Part shown: one piece after another, positions 7,409-16,812 of the stretch
Position numbering within the stretch: the first letter of the stretch is position 1
How the letters are laid out: every line of letters begins with the position of its first letter
Assembly: GCF_015767275.1 (NCBI RefSeq)
Contig: NZ_JADWMY010000004.1
Location: forward strand, 186,001-250,000
Length of the DNA: 64,000 nucleotides
Origin: Herbaspirillum sp. AP02
Lineage (GTDB): Bacteria; Pseudomonadota; Gammaproteobacteria; Burkholderiales; Burkholderiaceae_D
Direction of reading: 5' to 3'
The notes under the pieces: generated by a model
Told to the model about the DNA's origin: nothing
The model's database searches: none
The model's input: only the letters and a program-made list of their open reading frames with translations
Program-made: the position numbers and the translations under genes

Positions 7409-9607
7409 TCAGCGAACGTCGAGGCGGGCGCCCTTGTCGCGCATCACCTGCTGCAGACCGGTGACGGTCTCTTCGGTACGGGCGGCGGCGGCACGTTCCA
7501 ACACCTTGGAGATGCTGGGCGAAGCTTCGCCACCCACCACCCGCTGCACCGGCTGGTCCAGCCAGTCAAAGAAGCGGCGCTGGATCTCGTCGGCCAGCCA
7601 GCCGCCGTAGGAAGTGCCCTGCGCGCCCTGCTCCACGATCAGTACATTGTTGGTCTTGCGGATGCTCTGGCCGATGGTGTCCCAGTCGAGGCTGGCGCGG
7701 TCCAGCCAGCGCAGGTCGATCACTTCGGCGTCGATGCCGGTCTGCTGTACGGCTTCCAGGGCATGCGCCACCATGGAAAGATAGGTCAGCACCGTCATCT
7801 CCTTGCCGGCCCGTCGCACAGCGGCGCGCCCGAAGGGCGTCTGGTAGTCGAAGTCATCCACGGGCGCAGGACCGCTGCTGTTGTAGAGATCCACGTGTTC
7901 GATCACCAGTACCGGGTCCTTCAGCGCCAGCGCCGCGTTCATCAGGCCGACATAGTCGAACGGCGTGGACGGCGCCACGATGCGCCATCCCGGGCTGGTG
8001 GCGAAGATGCCAGCCGGGTCCATCGAGTGCTGCGAACCATAGCCGGTCCCCATGGCCACCTTGGTACGCAGGACGAAGGGCACCTCGATATCGCCGCCGA
8101 ACATGTGGCGTGCCTTGCCGATCTGGTTGAACACCTGATCGGCCGCCACCCACATGAAGTCCGGGTACATGAACTCGACCACAGGGCGGAAGCGGCCATC
8201 CATGGCGATGCCGCCGCCCAGTCCGCAGAAGGCGTTTTCGCTGATGGGTGTGCCCAGCGTGCGCTCGGGATATTTGTCTTTCAGGCCACGGGTCGCGCCA
8301 TTGGTGCCGCCCTTGAGGCGATGCACATCCTCGCCCATGACCACCACCCGCTCGTCCACGGCCATGCGACGGTCCATCACATCGGCCACCACGTCGATGA
8401 ACTTGCGCTGCGCCAGCTTGCCGCCGAACCCGGCTTCTTCCTCGGTGCGCGCTCCCTCCAGTTCCGACAGATCGCCACGGATACCGACATCACGAAAATC
8501 CGGGCTCGGCCACAGTTCCGGGCGGATGCGCTTCTTGCCGGCCCGGGCCGGGTCATCTTCCGTCAGCGCCTGTACCGCCCGCGCCATGGCGGCCTTGATG
8601 CGATTGCGCAGTGCCAGGATGCCGGCCTCGTCGATCAGACCGCGTTCGCGCATGCGCTGGCCGACCAGGTCCAGCGGGTCCCGCTGACGCCAGCTCTGTT
8701 CTTCTTCCTTGCTGCGATAGCCGAAAGCACTACCGGGGAAGCCGCCGTTCTGGTGGAAGAAACGATAGACATCGGCCTCGATGATGGTCGGCCCCTTGCC
8801 GGCCCGCATGTGCTGCAAGGCCTCGTTCATGGCCAGGTGCACCGCCAGCGGGTCCATGCCGTTGACCTTCCAGCTGGGAATGTTGAAGGCAGCGCCGCGT
8901 GCCGACAGACGCGGTTCGGCCGTGGCCTCGTCCACCGTGGTGGAGACGGCGTAGCCATTGTTCTCGATGAAGAAGCACAGCGGCAGCTTCCAGGCGGCGG
9001 CAATATTCATGGTCTCCAGCACCGAGCCGATGTTGACTGCGCCATCGCCGAAATAGGTCACGGCGACATGCTCGGTACCGGCATGCTTGTGCGCCCAGGC
9101 TGCACCCGCTGCCAGCGGCACCCCGCCGCCGACGATGGCGTTGGTCCCCAGTACACCCGCTTCTGCCCAGCGCAGGTGCATGGAGCCGCCGCGTCCCTGG
9201 CAGAAGCCTTGCGCCAGGCCGAGGATTTCTGCCAGCGTACGCTGAAGCAGCTGCTCGACCGCCGGGGTCAGTTCGGCCGTTGGCGCGATGCCCTCCGGCA
9301 TGAGATAGGCCAATGCCTTGGCCAGGAAATGATGGTGCCCCCGGTGCGAGCCATTGACCTGGTCTGCCGCCAGCAGGGGCAGGATGGAACCGGCCGCCCC
9401 GCCCTCCTGGCCGACGCTGGAGTGGGCCGGGCCATGGACCAGGCCATCCATGGCCAGTTCCAGCACGGATTCTTCGAAGGCGCGGATGATGTGCATGTGC
9501 GCCAGCAGGGAGCCCAGCAAGCCGGGATCGGCGGCATTCCAGTCGGCGTCGGTGGTGCGCAGTTCGACCCAGGGCGCGGCCGGGGCGAGTGCAATATGGT
9601 CAGACAT
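7409..9607 (-). CDS. Thiamine-dependent 2-oxoacid dehydrogenase E1, fused alpha and beta subunits
   Basis: Decarboxylates or cleaves a 2-oxo compound with TPP and acylates the E2 lipoyl group. The 732 residues contain an alpha part with the TPP motif GDGAVN (187-192) ending in NN (216-217), and from about residue 400 a transketolase-like beta part (VVMGEDVHRLKGGTNGATRGLKDKYPERTLGTPISE). Fusion of the two subunits in one chain is known in some proteobacterial acetoin/2-oxoacid dehydrogenases. The frame is open 59 codons upstream, but ATG 9607 (MSDHIALAP) has a good GGAGAG site and begins the conserved part. It follows an SDR gene and precedes VOC-E2-E3 on the same strand. Confidence 0.93.
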   Translation of the reverse strand: MSDHIALAPAAPWVELRTTDADWNAADPGLLGSLLAHMHIIRAFEESVLELAMDGLVHGPAHSSVGQEGGAAGSILPLLAADQVNGSHRGHHHFLAKALAYLMPEGIAPTAELTPAVEQLLQRTLAEILGLAQGFCQGRGGSMHLRWAEAGVLGTNAIVGGGVPLAAGAAWAHKHAGTEHVAVTYFGDGAVNIGSVLETMNIAAAWKLPLCFFIENNGYAVSTTVDEATAEPRLSARGAAFNIPSWKVNGMDPLAVHLAMNEALQHMRAGKGPTIIEADVYRFFHQNGGFPGSAFGYRSKEEEQSWRQRDPLDLVGQRMRERGLIDEAGILALRNRIKAAMARAVQALTEDDPARAGKKRIRPELWPSPDFRDVGIRGDLSELEGARTEEEAGFGGKLAQRKFIDVVADVMDRRMAVDERVVVMGEDVHRLKGGTNGATRGLKDKYPERTLGTPISENAFCGLGGGIAMDGRFRPVVEFMYPDFMWVAADQVFNQIGKARHMFGGDIEVPFVLRTKVAMGTGYGSQHSMDPAGIFATSPGWRIVAPSTPFDYVGLMNAALALKDPVLVIEHVDLYNSSGPAPVDDFDYQTPFGRAAVRRAGKEMTVLTYLSMVAHALEAVQQTGIDAEVIDLRWLDRASLDWDTIGQSIRKTNNVLIVEQGAQGTSYGGWLADEIQRRFFDWLDQPVQRVVGGEASPSISKVLERAAAARTEETVTGLQQVMRDKGARLDVR

Positions 9608-9677
9608 GGGCTTACTCTCCAGAGAAGAAACTGATTCGGTGATACCGGCCGCGCCATCGGGGCGGCCGGAGAAAAGA

Positions 9678-10505
9678 TCAGATATAGCTATAGGCCGACC
9701 AGCCGCCATCGGCGACGATGGCCTGGCCGTTGATGAAGGCGGCGTGTTCGGAGGCCAGGAACAGGGCCAGGGTGGCGATCTCATGCGGCTCGCCCAGGCG
9801 GCCGGCGGGCGTGCGCTTCTTCAAGGCCCCCAGGTCCATGCGGCCGGTACTGACCAGTTCCTGCACCAGGGCCGTGTTGACATAGCCCGGCGCAAGCGCA
9901 TTCACGCGCAGCCCCTTGGGCGCCCACTCCACCGCCAACACCTTGGTCAGCATCACCACCGCCGCCTTGCTGGCGCAATAGGCCGCCCGCTCGGGCGCGG
10001 CCACCGTGCCATACATCGACGCGGTGTTGAGGATCACCCCGCGCCCCTGGGCCACCATGTGCCGGGCCACTGCCTGGGCGCAAAAGAAGACCCCGTTCAG
10101 ATTGACGTCGATGGCATGGCGCCACTGCTGTGCAGGCAGTTCCAGGGTCGGCCGGTTGGCCGAGATGCCGGCATTGTTGAGCAGGATGTCGATGCGGCCG
10201 AAACGCGCATGGACGGCCGCCGTTGCCGCCTCCACCGCCGTTTCGTCGACGATGGAAGCGACCAGGCATTCGACTTCGATCTGCGGGAAGGTCCGGTGCA
10301 GTTCCGCCCGGGCGCGCTCCAGCGATTCGATGTTGACATCCAGCAGGGCCAGGTGGGTGCCATTGGCCGCGAAGGCATCGGCCATGGCACGGCCGATGCC
10401 GCTGCCGGCCCCGGTGATGAAGGCGACCTGGTTGGCCAGATCGGGAAACTGCTTGTATTTGGCGGTGGCATGCAGTGCATGCGCATCGATGGTGTGGTCG
10501 CTCAT
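9678..10505 (-). CDS. SDR family oxidoreductase (3-oxoacyl-ACP reductase-like)
   Basis: A 275-residue classical SDR: cofactor motif TGAGSGIGRAM near residue 32, NNAGISAN, catalytic Ser in LNTASMYG, Tyr-x-x-x-Lys as YCASK, and APGYVNTALV. The terminal block reads GQAIVADGGWSAYSYI. The N-terminus has about 20 extra residues before the Rossmann fold (MSDHTIDAHALHATAKYKQF). ATG 10505 was chosen as the start because conserved sequence begins there, although the frame is open further upstream. It lies between the ABC transporter genes and the E1 gene on the same strand. It probably oxidises the imported hydroxylated substrate to the oxo compound used by the complex; this is inference. Confidence 0.88.
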   Translation of the reverse strand: MSDHTIDAHALHATAKYKQFPDLANQVAFITGAGSGIGRAMADAFAANGTHLALLDVNIESLERARAELHRTFPQIEVECLVASIVDETAVEAATAAVHARFGRIDILLNNAGISANRPTLELPAQQWRHAIDVNLNGVFFCAQAVARHMVAQGRGVILNTASMYGTVAAPERAAYCASKAAVVMLTKVLAVEWAPKGLRVNALAPGYVNTALVQELVSTGRMDLGALKKRTPAGRLGEPHEIATLALFLASEHAAFINGQAIVADGGWSAYSYI

Positions 10506-10536
10506 GGTGTCTCTTGAAGTGAAATCGGTTGCCGGC

Positions 10537-11271
10537 TCATACCGCCAGCCAATCCTTGAGCAACTGGGGATTCTCCCCAAGCTCGTCGGGCGTGCCGCTG
10601 AAGACGATCTGGCCATGACCGAGCAGGCAGACGCCGGTGGAAATCTTCATGGCGATGGTCAGCTTCTGCTCGATCAGGATCACGGATACGCCGCGCCGGT
10701 GGATTTCCTGGATGGCCTCGCCCACCACGGTCACGATCTTGGGGGCCAGGCCCTCGGTGGGCTCATCGATCAGGATCAGGCGTGGATTGCCCAGCAGCGA
10801 GCGGCAGATGGTCAGCATCTGTTGCTCGCCCCCGGAAAGATTGCCGGCCCGGGTGTTGCGCCGCTCCTTCAGGCGCGGGAAGAAATCGAACATCTGCTCC
10901 ACCGTCCATTGGGGCGCATCGTTGCGGGCGCGTTGCATGCCCATCTGCAGGTTCTCGTCGACGCTGAGGTTGGCGAAGACTTCGCGCTCCTCCGGGACGA
11001 AGGCGATGCCTGCCCGCGATACCGCGAAGGGGCGTTGCCCGGCCAGATCGCGACCGTCCAGCAAAACCTGGCCGCCGGTAGGGGGTACCAGGCCCATGAT
11101 GGCGCGGGCCGTGGTGGAGCGCCCCGAACCGTTGCGCCCCAACAGACTGATCACGGCGTTGTGACCGACCTCGAAATTGACACCCTGCAGGATATGGCTC
11201 TTGCCGTAGTGCGCGTGCAGGTCGCGCACCTGCAACAGCGGCGCCTGTGCCGGTGTGGCTGCTGTGCTCAT
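10537..11271 (-). CDS. livF: Branched-chain-type ABC transporter ATPase (LivF-like) with altered Walker A
   Basis: A 244-residue nucleotide-binding subunit of a HAAT-type importer. Signature LSGGEQQML, Walker B LILIDEPTEGLAP and the H-loop-region sequence SVILIEQ match LivF. The Walker A reads GRNGSGRST, so the lysine that contacts ATP phosphates is Arg51 (codon CGC). All else looks intact, and the partner LivG has a normal P-loop, so the pair may work with one canonical ATP site; a known variant is possible. Start ATG 11271 overlaps the livG stop by four bases (ATGA). The frame is open 38 codons further upstream, but those lie inside livG. Confidence 0.93.
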   Translation of the reverse strand: MSTAATPAQAPLLQVRDLHAHYGKSHILQGVNFEVGHNAVISLLGRNGSGRSTTARAIMGLVPPTGGQVLLDGRDLAGQRPFAVSRAGIAFVPEEREVFANLSVDENLQMGMQRARNDAPQWTVEQMFDFFPRLKERRNTRAGNLSGGEQQMLTICRSLLGNPRLILIDEPTEGLAPKIVTVVGEAIQEIHRRGVSVILIEQKLTIAMKISTGVCLLGHGQIVFSGTPDELGENPQLLKDWLAV

Positions 11272-12074
11272 GCTGCGACCTCCTTGCCCAGATAGGCTTC
11301 CTGTACTTGCGCATTGTTGCGGATTTCCTCGGGGGTGCCGGTTGCGACCACCTGGCCATAGACCAGGACACTGATGCGGTCGCACAGCGAAAACACCACA
11401 TCCATGTCGTGCTCCACGATCATCAGGCTGCGGCCCACCGAAAGCTCGCGCAGGAGTTCGGCGGTGTAGTCGGTTTCTTCCCGCGACATGCCGGCCATGG
11501 GTTCATCCAGCAGCAAGACCTTGGGGTCGGAGGCCAGGGTCATGCCGATCTCCAGCGAACGTTGTTCCGAATAGGAGAGCTCCCCGCCCAGCGTGTCACG
11601 ATGGCGGACCAGGCGGACCTGCTCCAGCAACTGCTCCGCCAGCGCTGTGACCTTGCGATACTGCGAGATCGGGCGCCATAAGGTGTACTGCATGCCGAAG
11701 CGCTGCATCACGCCCAGACGCAGGTTCTCGAAGACCGACAGGCGCGGGAAGATATTGGTGATCTGGAAGGAACGCGCCAGTCCCATGCGATTGATGCGTT
11801 CCGGACCGAGCCCGCCGATGGGTACCTCTCCCAGCAGGATCTCCCCTGCACTGGGCTTGAAACTCCCTGAGATGAGATGGAACAGCGTCGACTTCCCCGC
11901 CCCATTGGGACCAATGAAGGCATGACGCTCGCCGCGCCGCAGTTCCAGATCGACACCCCGGATGATGTGCGCTTCGCCGAAGGACTTGCTGACGTTACGC
12001 AGGGTCAGCGCCGCCGGGCTGGGGCTGATGGGGTGGACGGTGTTGCTGGGATTGCTGGAGTTGACGGCGCTCAT
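11268..12074 (-). CDS. livG: Branched-chain-type ABC transporter ATPase (LivG-like)
   Basis: A 268-residue ATPase with Walker A GPNGAGKST, a LivG-type insert (ERINRMGLARSFQITNIFPRLSVFENLRLG), signature LSYSEQRSLEIG (degenerate from LSGGQ, as in many LivG proteins) and Walker B VLLLDEPMAGMS. The first 25 residues are Ser/Pro/Asn-rich and not part of the domain. The gene overlaps both neighbours by four bases, showing translational coupling with livM and livF. With them it forms the cytoplasmic motor of the importer; the substrate is not defined by this subunit. Confidence 0.94.
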   Translation of the reverse strand: MSAVNSSNPSNTVHPISPSPAALTLRNVSKSFGEAHIIRGVDLELRRGERHAFIGPNGAGKSTLFHLISGSFKPSAGEILLGEVPIGGLGPERINRMGLARSFQITNIFPRLSVFENLRLGVMQRFGMQYTLWRPISQYRKVTALAEQLLEQVRLVRHRDTLGGELSYSEQRSLEIGMTLASDPKVLLLDEPMAGMSREETDYTAELLRELSVGRSLMIVEHDMDVVFSLCDRISVLVYGQVVATGTPEEIRNNAQVQEAYLGKEVAA

Positions 12075-13423
12075 GCGGCCTCCTCTTCATTGAGTGCGTC
12101 CCAGGCACGCGTGACCCGGTTCAAGATCAGGCCACCGGCCACCAGCAGCAGCAGGGGCAGCAGCCACGTACTCACCGCGCCGGGCAACCAGTCACGGCCA
12201 AACAGGGTGATCGCCGGCCATGGCTGGGCATCCACCAGTTGCGACTGGTAATCCGAGCCCAGGGCGCGCTGCAACAGCTCCACCGAAAACACCACCGCCG
12301 CCGCACACGCCAGGGCGCCCAGCGACCAGCCCGCCGCATAGCGCGCCAGCACCGCGCTGCCACGCTGACTGCGCTGCCACCACAGCACCACGCCCGACAG
12401 GCCGTTAGGCATGAACATCATCACCACCACGAAAATGAGACCCTGGTACAGCAGCCAGGAGCGCGTCAGGTCCGAGACCGCATACCCGAAGAAGGTCATC
12501 ACCGCCGCGCCCAGGGCCGGACCGAAGAACACCCCGGTGCCGCCGATATAGGCATTGAGCACCACCTCGGAAGAGAGACGCACATCGAAGAGCACGTAGT
12601 TGCCGGCTTCATTGTTCATCGCCAGCAGACCACCGGCCACGCCCGCAAAGCTGGCAGAGATCATGAACACCATCACCCGGGCGGCATGCACGTCATAGCC
12701 CAGGAACTTCAAGCGCATGGCGTTTTCGCGCAGACCCAGCGTGAGCCGCCCCAGGGGCGTACGGGTGAAGAAGAACAAGGCGCCCAGCGAAGCCAGCACC
12801 CAGGCCAGGGTCAGGTAATAGACATGCATCGGCTCGCCGAAAGACAAGCCCCAGGCCGGCATGCGCATCGAGGACACCCCCGCCTCGCCACCGAAGACGC
12901 TGGTCAGGTGGGGTGCCAGCGCATGCAACAGCTCGGCCAGGGCCAGGGTGATCATCGAGAAATAGACACCACTGCGCTGCGTCGAAAACCAGCCTGCCAC
13001 CAGGCCCAGCAGGCAGCCGCCCAGCGCACCGAATATCGGCAGCAGCGGCGTGGGCAGGAGCCCCGCGCCGCCCAGCGCATTCATCGCATGCAGGGTGGCA
13101 AATGCACCGATACCGAAATAGGCCGCGTGGCCGAAGGAGAGCATGCCGCCCTGCCCCGCCAGCACATTGAAGGCCGTTGCAAACAGCGCCGCGATGAGCA
13201 TCTGGATGGCCGCATTCACCAGCGCCTGGGGCAATACGAGCGGGGCGATGAGCAGCAACAGCAGCACCGTCACCATCAGCAGACGCGAGGCCAGCGATCC
13301 CGCAGCAGGCACCCGCAGTGACGTGGCTGGGGCCGCGGCTGGTGACACGCCTGGTGACATCTTCGCAGCCGATCCGGGCAGGCTTGGCAAGACCTTGTTA
13401 GTGGATTCGTTCATGTGACTCAT
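12071..13423 (-). CDS. livM: Branched-chain-type ABC transporter permease (LivM-like)
   Basis: A 450-residue inner-membrane permease. After a Ser/Pro/Ala-rich cytoplasmic N-terminus (about 45 residues) come roughly ten hydrophobic helices, including the family stretch NVLAGQGGMLSFGHAAYFGIGAF and the later NNEAGNYVLFDVRLSSEVVLN with the coupling region GGTGVFFGPALGA. About 90 residues after the canonical end, with two further hydrophobic stretches (AGWSLGALACAAAVVF and LPLLLLVAGGLI), make it longer than a standard LivM. Start 13423 overlaps livH by four bases; an internal Met four codons later is also possible. Confidence 0.92.
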   Translation of the reverse strand: MSHMNESTNKVLPSLPGSAAKMSPGVSPAAAPATSLRVPAAGSLASRLLMVTVLLLLLIAPLVLPQALVNAAIQMLIAALFATAFNVLAGQGGMLSFGHAAYFGIGAFATLHAMNALGGAGLLPTPLLPIFGALGGCLLGLVAGWFSTQRSGVYFSMITLALAELLHALAPHLTSVFGGEAGVSSMRMPAWGLSFGEPMHVYYLTLAWVLASLGALFFFTRTPLGRLTLGLRENAMRLKFLGYDVHAARVMVFMISASFAGVAGGLLAMNNEAGNYVLFDVRLSSEVVLNAYIGGTGVFFGPALGAAVMTFFGYAVSDLTRSWLLYQGLIFVVVMMFMPNGLSGVVLWWQRSQRGSAVLARYAAGWSLGALACAAAVVFSVELLQRALGSDYQSQLVDAQPWPAITLFGRDWLPGAVSTWLLPLLLLVAGGLILNRVTRAWDALNEEEAA

Positions 13424-14361
13424 TCCTTCTCACCCATCAGCCCGGAGGGGCGAACCAGCAATACCAGCAACATCAGCGCAAACGGGATGGTGGCGGCCAG
13501 CGACGAGACCTTCAGCGTCATCAAGCCCCCCAGGTCACGCGCCCATTGTCCTGCCCCCACATAGTCCAGCGCATCGGCCAGGCTGACATCCACGCCGACG
13601 GCAAAGGACGAGATCAGGCCGATCAGGATCGATGACAGCATCGCGCCCTCCAGCGAACCCAGGCCACCGATGACCACCACCACGAAGACCAGCACACCCA
13701 GCTCCAGGGCCATGTTCGGATTGGTGGTATAGAACGCGCCGGCGATGGCGCCGGCCAGGCCGGCCAGCGCGGCCCCCACCCCGAAGACCCCCATGAAGAC
13801 CAGTGGCACGTTGTGGCCCAGGGTCTCCGCCATCGCAGGCCGATAGATCGCCGAGCGCACGACGATGCCGATGCGGGTGCGTGAAAGCAGCAGGTAGATC
13901 AGGCCGAACATGAGCAGCGAGACCAGGCCCATCATCAGACGATAGAAGGGATAGTCCGTGCCGAACAGGCGAAACGCGGCAAACGAGAGCGAGGCCGGCA
14001 CCTGATAATTGACGGGGTAATTGCCGAAGAAGAGCTTGATGATCTCGGCAATGATGAAGGACAGGCCAAAGGTCAGCAGCAGTTCATGCGCATGACCGTA
14101 GCGATGCACGCGCCGCAGGAACCAACGTTCCACGACCACGCCCAACAGGCCCACGATCAGGGGGGCAATGATGACGGCAGGCCAGAAGCCGATGAACTTC
14201 TGCAAGGTATAGGCCAGGTAGGCACCGACCATGTAGAAGGAGGTATGCGCGAAGTTGAGCACCCCCATCATGCCGAAGATGAGCGTCAACCCGGCCGAGA
14301 CCATGAACAGCAACAGGCCGTAGATGGTGCCGTTGATCAGCGATACGGTAAAGAATTCCAT
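13420..14361 (-). CDS. livH: Branched-chain-type ABC transporter permease (LivH-like)
   Basis: A 313-residue permease with about eight hydrophobic helices and the LivH hallmarks LINGTIYGLLLFMVSAGLTL, GVLNFAHTSFYMVGAY and VVVIGGLGSLEGA. The start was set at ATG 14361 because GGAAG lies 8 bases upstream; a TTG four codons earlier would overlap that ribosome site. Its stop overlaps the livM start (ATGA). It is separated from the binding-protein gene by 105 bases containing a strong GC hairpin. Confidence 0.93.
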   Translation of the reverse strand: MEFFTVSLINGTIYGLLLFMVSAGLTLIFGMMGVLNFAHTSFYMVGAYLAYTLQKFIGFWPAVIIAPLIVGLLGVVVERWFLRRVHRYGHAHELLLTFGLSFIIAEIIKLFFGNYPVNYQVPASLSFAAFRLFGTDYPFYRLMMGLVSLLMFGLIYLLLSRTRIGIVVRSAIYRPAMAETLGHNVPLVFMGVFGVGAALAGLAGAIAGAFYTTNPNMALELGVLVFVVVVIGGLGSLEGAMLSSILIGLISSFAVGVDVSLADALDYVGAGQWARDLGGLMTLKVSSLAATIPFALMLLVLLVRPSGLMGEKE

Positions 14362-14426
14362 AGCGTCTTCCAATAAAACGGGACGACCGTCCCCGCACGG
14401 GACGGCGGAACCGTCCGTGTCGAATC

Positions 14427-14450
14427 GGCGCCGTGCACAGCCACGGCGCC
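14427..14450 (-). repeat. GC-rich hairpin between binding-protein and permease genes
   Basis: GGCGCCGTG (14427-14435) and CACGGCGCC (14442-14450) form a perfect 9-base stem with a 6-base loop and no T-run. Its place just after the binding-protein gene fits an mRNA-stabilising or partial-termination element that raises binding-protein level over permease level, as known for other importer operons. That function is inferred. Confidence 0.6.
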
Positions 14451-14466
14451 CGCTCAGCGAGTCAGA

Positions 14467-15738
14467 TCAGGAGGGACGCTGCATCTTGCAGCTGCTCTGG
14501 ACCGGGTTCACGGCGTCTTCGCCGCTGAACTTCTTGATGACCTTGAAGCCCATGTCGGTATCGTCGACCTTGTACTTGACGTTTTTTTCCACGCGGGAGA
14601 CGACGATGGGCAGCACCACCTGGTGGTCGGCGGCGCGAATCGAGGTCTCGCCCATCGGCGTCTCGATCCTGACCTTTTCCAGTGCCTTGGCCAGCTCGGT
14701 GACATTGAGCTTGTCGCCGCTGGGCTTGACCTGCTTGAGGGCCTCGCCCAGCATCTGCATGCCGAACACGGTCTGCGGCTCGATGAAGGTCGGGAAGTGA
14801 CCGGTCTTGGCCTTGTAGTCGGTGGCGAATTCTTCGGTGGCCTTGTTGGTCTCGATATTGAAGGCGTGCGAGATGAAGTGTCCCAGGGCGGTGTCGCCGG
14901 CATTGCCGATGTTGCCCGGCTGGTCCAGGAAGACGGTGCCGAAGCGTACCTTCAGGCCGGCAGCGCGCGTGGCCTTCATCAGCAACAGCAGATCGTTGGA
15001 CCAGTTGCCGGTGAGGACCGTGTCAGCCCCGCTGGCCTTGATCTTAGCGACATAGGGAGAGAAATCCTGGATCTTGTTGACATCGTGGAGGGTGCTCTCG
15101 ACCACGGTATAGCCACCGGCGGCGGCATCGTCCTTGATGGCCTTGTCCATGTCGATGCCCCAGGAATAGTTCTGGTTCATTGCATAGACCTTGTTCCCCA
15201 GTTCCTTGGCTTCCTTCATGGCCGGCACCAACGTCTTGACGCGGATCACGGCGTTGGTGGTGAAGCGGAAATGATAGAAGTGGCACTTGTCGCCGGTCAG
15301 TTCCAGTGCCTCGCCGCCCATGTTCATGAACAGGACTTCCTTGCCGGCATTGCGCAGGTTGTGCTTGCGCACGTCTTCGGTGATCTGGCCGGAGACGGCC
15401 GAAGAAGAACCCTGGATGATGATCTGCGCACCGGCGGCAATGGCAGCCTTGACCTTGTCGGAAGCGCCGGCAGGTCCGCCCTGGTTGTCGTACTCGGCCA
15501 GCTGCACGGCTTGCCCGTTCCATCCACCGGCGGCGTTGATGCGATCCATCTCGTACTTCACTGCAGCGCGATAGAGCAGCCCGGTCGAGGCTTGCGGGCC
15601 GGACAGGGTTTCCACCAGCGCGATCTTCAGGGGCGCGGCGGCCTGGGCGGGACATGCGATGGCGGCCAGGACCAGGGCCGACAATGATGTCAGCGAGGAC
15701 AGTGACGACAGGGACACTCCGATGTATTTCTTGCTCAT
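14467..15738 (-). CDS. Branched-chain-type ABC transporter substrate-binding protein
   Basis: A 423-residue periplasmic binding protein of the LivK/type I fold. The N-terminus MSKKYIGVSLSS followed by a hydrophobic core and ACPAQA-A gives a classical Sec signal peptide cleaved near residue 34. Family sequence includes KIALVETLSGPQASTGLLYRAAVKYEMDRINAAGGWNG, the QIIIQGSSSAVSGQ stretch and EPQTVFGMQMLGEAL. It is the first gene of the livH-M-G-F series on this strand. Members of this group bind amides, aromatic acids, polyols or amino acids, so the name branched-chain refers to family only. Confidence 0.93.
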   Translation of the reverse strand: MSKKYIGVSLSSLSSLTSLSALVLAAIACPAQAAAPLKIALVETLSGPQASTGLLYRAAVKYEMDRINAAGGWNGQAVQLAEYDNQGGPAGASDKVKAAIAAGAQIIIQGSSSAVSGQITEDVRKHNLRNAGKEVLFMNMGGEALELTGDKCHFYHFRFTTNAVIRVKTLVPAMKEAKELGNKVYAMNQNYSWGIDMDKAIKDDAAAGGYTVVESTLHDVNKIQDFSPYVAKIKASGADTVLTGNWSNDLLLLMKATRAAGLKVRFGTVFLDQPGNIGNAGDTALGHFISHAFNIETNKATEEFATDYKAKTGHFPTFIEPQTVFGMQMLGEALKQVKPSGDKLNVTELAKALEKVRIETPMGETSIRAADHQVVLPIVVSRVEKNVKYKVDDTDMGFKVIKKFSGEDAVNPVQSSCKMQRPS

Positions 15739-15848
15739 ACCTCATCTCCGTTATATTTGTAGGATTCCAGGTCTTGCACTGCCGGCGCCCGGGCTTCCGT
15801 GCGAGAGCCGCGCCGGTGCGGCTCCCTTCTCAAGGGGTGGCGCGCCTC

Positions 15849-16724
15849 TCAGCGCAACCCAAGGAACTGTTTCATGCTTTCAAGCTGGGCCTGCATCATG
15901 TGGCGGCCGAAATGCAGCGCCAAGCCGCGTCTCTGGGCGGCCGCCAGTAGCGGGGTCAACTCCACCTTCATGACCGCCTCCGCCACCAGTGCATCGGTGG
16001 GCAGGCCCTCCACGGCGAATGGCAAGGCATCGTCCGGGTTCAGCCCCAGCGAGGTGGAATTGATGGCCAGGGTGTAATGGGCAGGATGCGCCGTCGCCAC
16101 ATGGGCATCCAGTTGCGGGTAGTAGCGACGCAGTTCCGCGACCAGATACGGGGCACGTTCCGGACTGCGGTTGTACACGCCGATGGCACCCGCGCCCTGC
16201 CCGGCCAGGGCATGTGCAATCGCCTTTCCGGCACCGCCGGCACCGGCCAGATAGATCCGCCGCCCCACAAGCGGATGCCCCTGGGCCAGCAAGCCACCGA
16301 CGAATCCCTCGCCATCCAGATTGCTACCGATCAGGCGCCTGCCTGTTTCACCAGAGGCTCCGGCTTGCCCCGCCTCCGCCGCATCAAACCGCACGATGTT
16401 GACCGCACCGACCTGGCGCGCTGCATCGGTAAGTTCATGACAAAGGGAAAGGATGCTTTCCTTGTGGGGAATGGTGATGATCAGGCCAGCCATGCTCCTG
16501 ACCCTGGCCAGCGCCGCCACGACCGATGCGAGATCGGCTGGCGCCACCTGCAGCGGCACCAGCACGGCATTGATCGCATTGCTTGCCATCAGGGCGTTGA
16601 AAGCCTGCGGGGTCCGCACATGGCCGATCGGATCGGCCAGGATACCGATGACCCGGGTATGTCCATTGATGATGGGGGACGCCATCTCCTGCGCACTGCG
16701 CTCCCCGGCTCCTGCCAGACTCAC
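15849..16724 (-). CDS. Shikimate/quinate dehydrogenase-like protein (AroE family)
   Basis: A 291-residue NAD(P)-dependent dehydrogenase of the AroE fold. The substrate domain has IGDPIGHV-like sequence (ILADPIGHVRTPQAFN), the catalytic Lys in IITIPHK and the Asp in SNLDGEGF. The Rossmann motif is YLAGAGGAGKAIAHAL and the later NSTSLGLNP matches N-x-T-x-x-G-M. Substitutions around the substrate pocket (SNLDG for NTDG) suggest a catabolic rather than housekeeping AroE. Start: GTG 16724 has AAGGAG five bases upstream; the internal ATG 16685 has its AGGAG with no spacing and earlier ATGs lack a site. It is divergent from an SDR and GntR pair across a promoter with paired operators. Confidence 0.82.
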   Translation of the reverse strand: MSLAGAGERSAQEMASPIINGHTRVIGILADPIGHVRTPQAFNALMASNAINAVLVPLQVAPADLASVVAALARVRSMAGLIITIPHKESILSLCHELTDAARQVGAVNIVRFDAAEAGQAGASGETGRRLIGSNLDGEGFVGGLLAQGHPLVGRRIYLAGAGGAGKAIAHALAGQGAGAIGVYNRSPERAPYLVAELRRYYPQLDAHVATAHPAHYTLAINSTSLGLNPDDALPFAVEGLPTDALVAEAVMKVELTPLLAAAQRRGLALHFGRHMMQAQLESMKQFLGLR

Positions 16725-16812
16725 GGTATCTCCTTCGCAAGTGGCGCCTTGCAGCGCTCTTCTTTTCCGCCATCCCGCATTTTTTGCGGTGACATGATAG
16801 GTTTTTATGCAC

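Noticed and set aside
7763-9634. Long plus-strand frame (623 codons) opposite the E1 gene
   Set aside because: Antisense shadow of a gene with clear TPP and transketolase motifs.
15805-15824. Hairpin GAGCCGC-GCCGGT-GCGGCTC between AroE-like and binding-protein genes
   Set aside because: No T-run on either strand and only 7 pairs; too weak to call a terminator.
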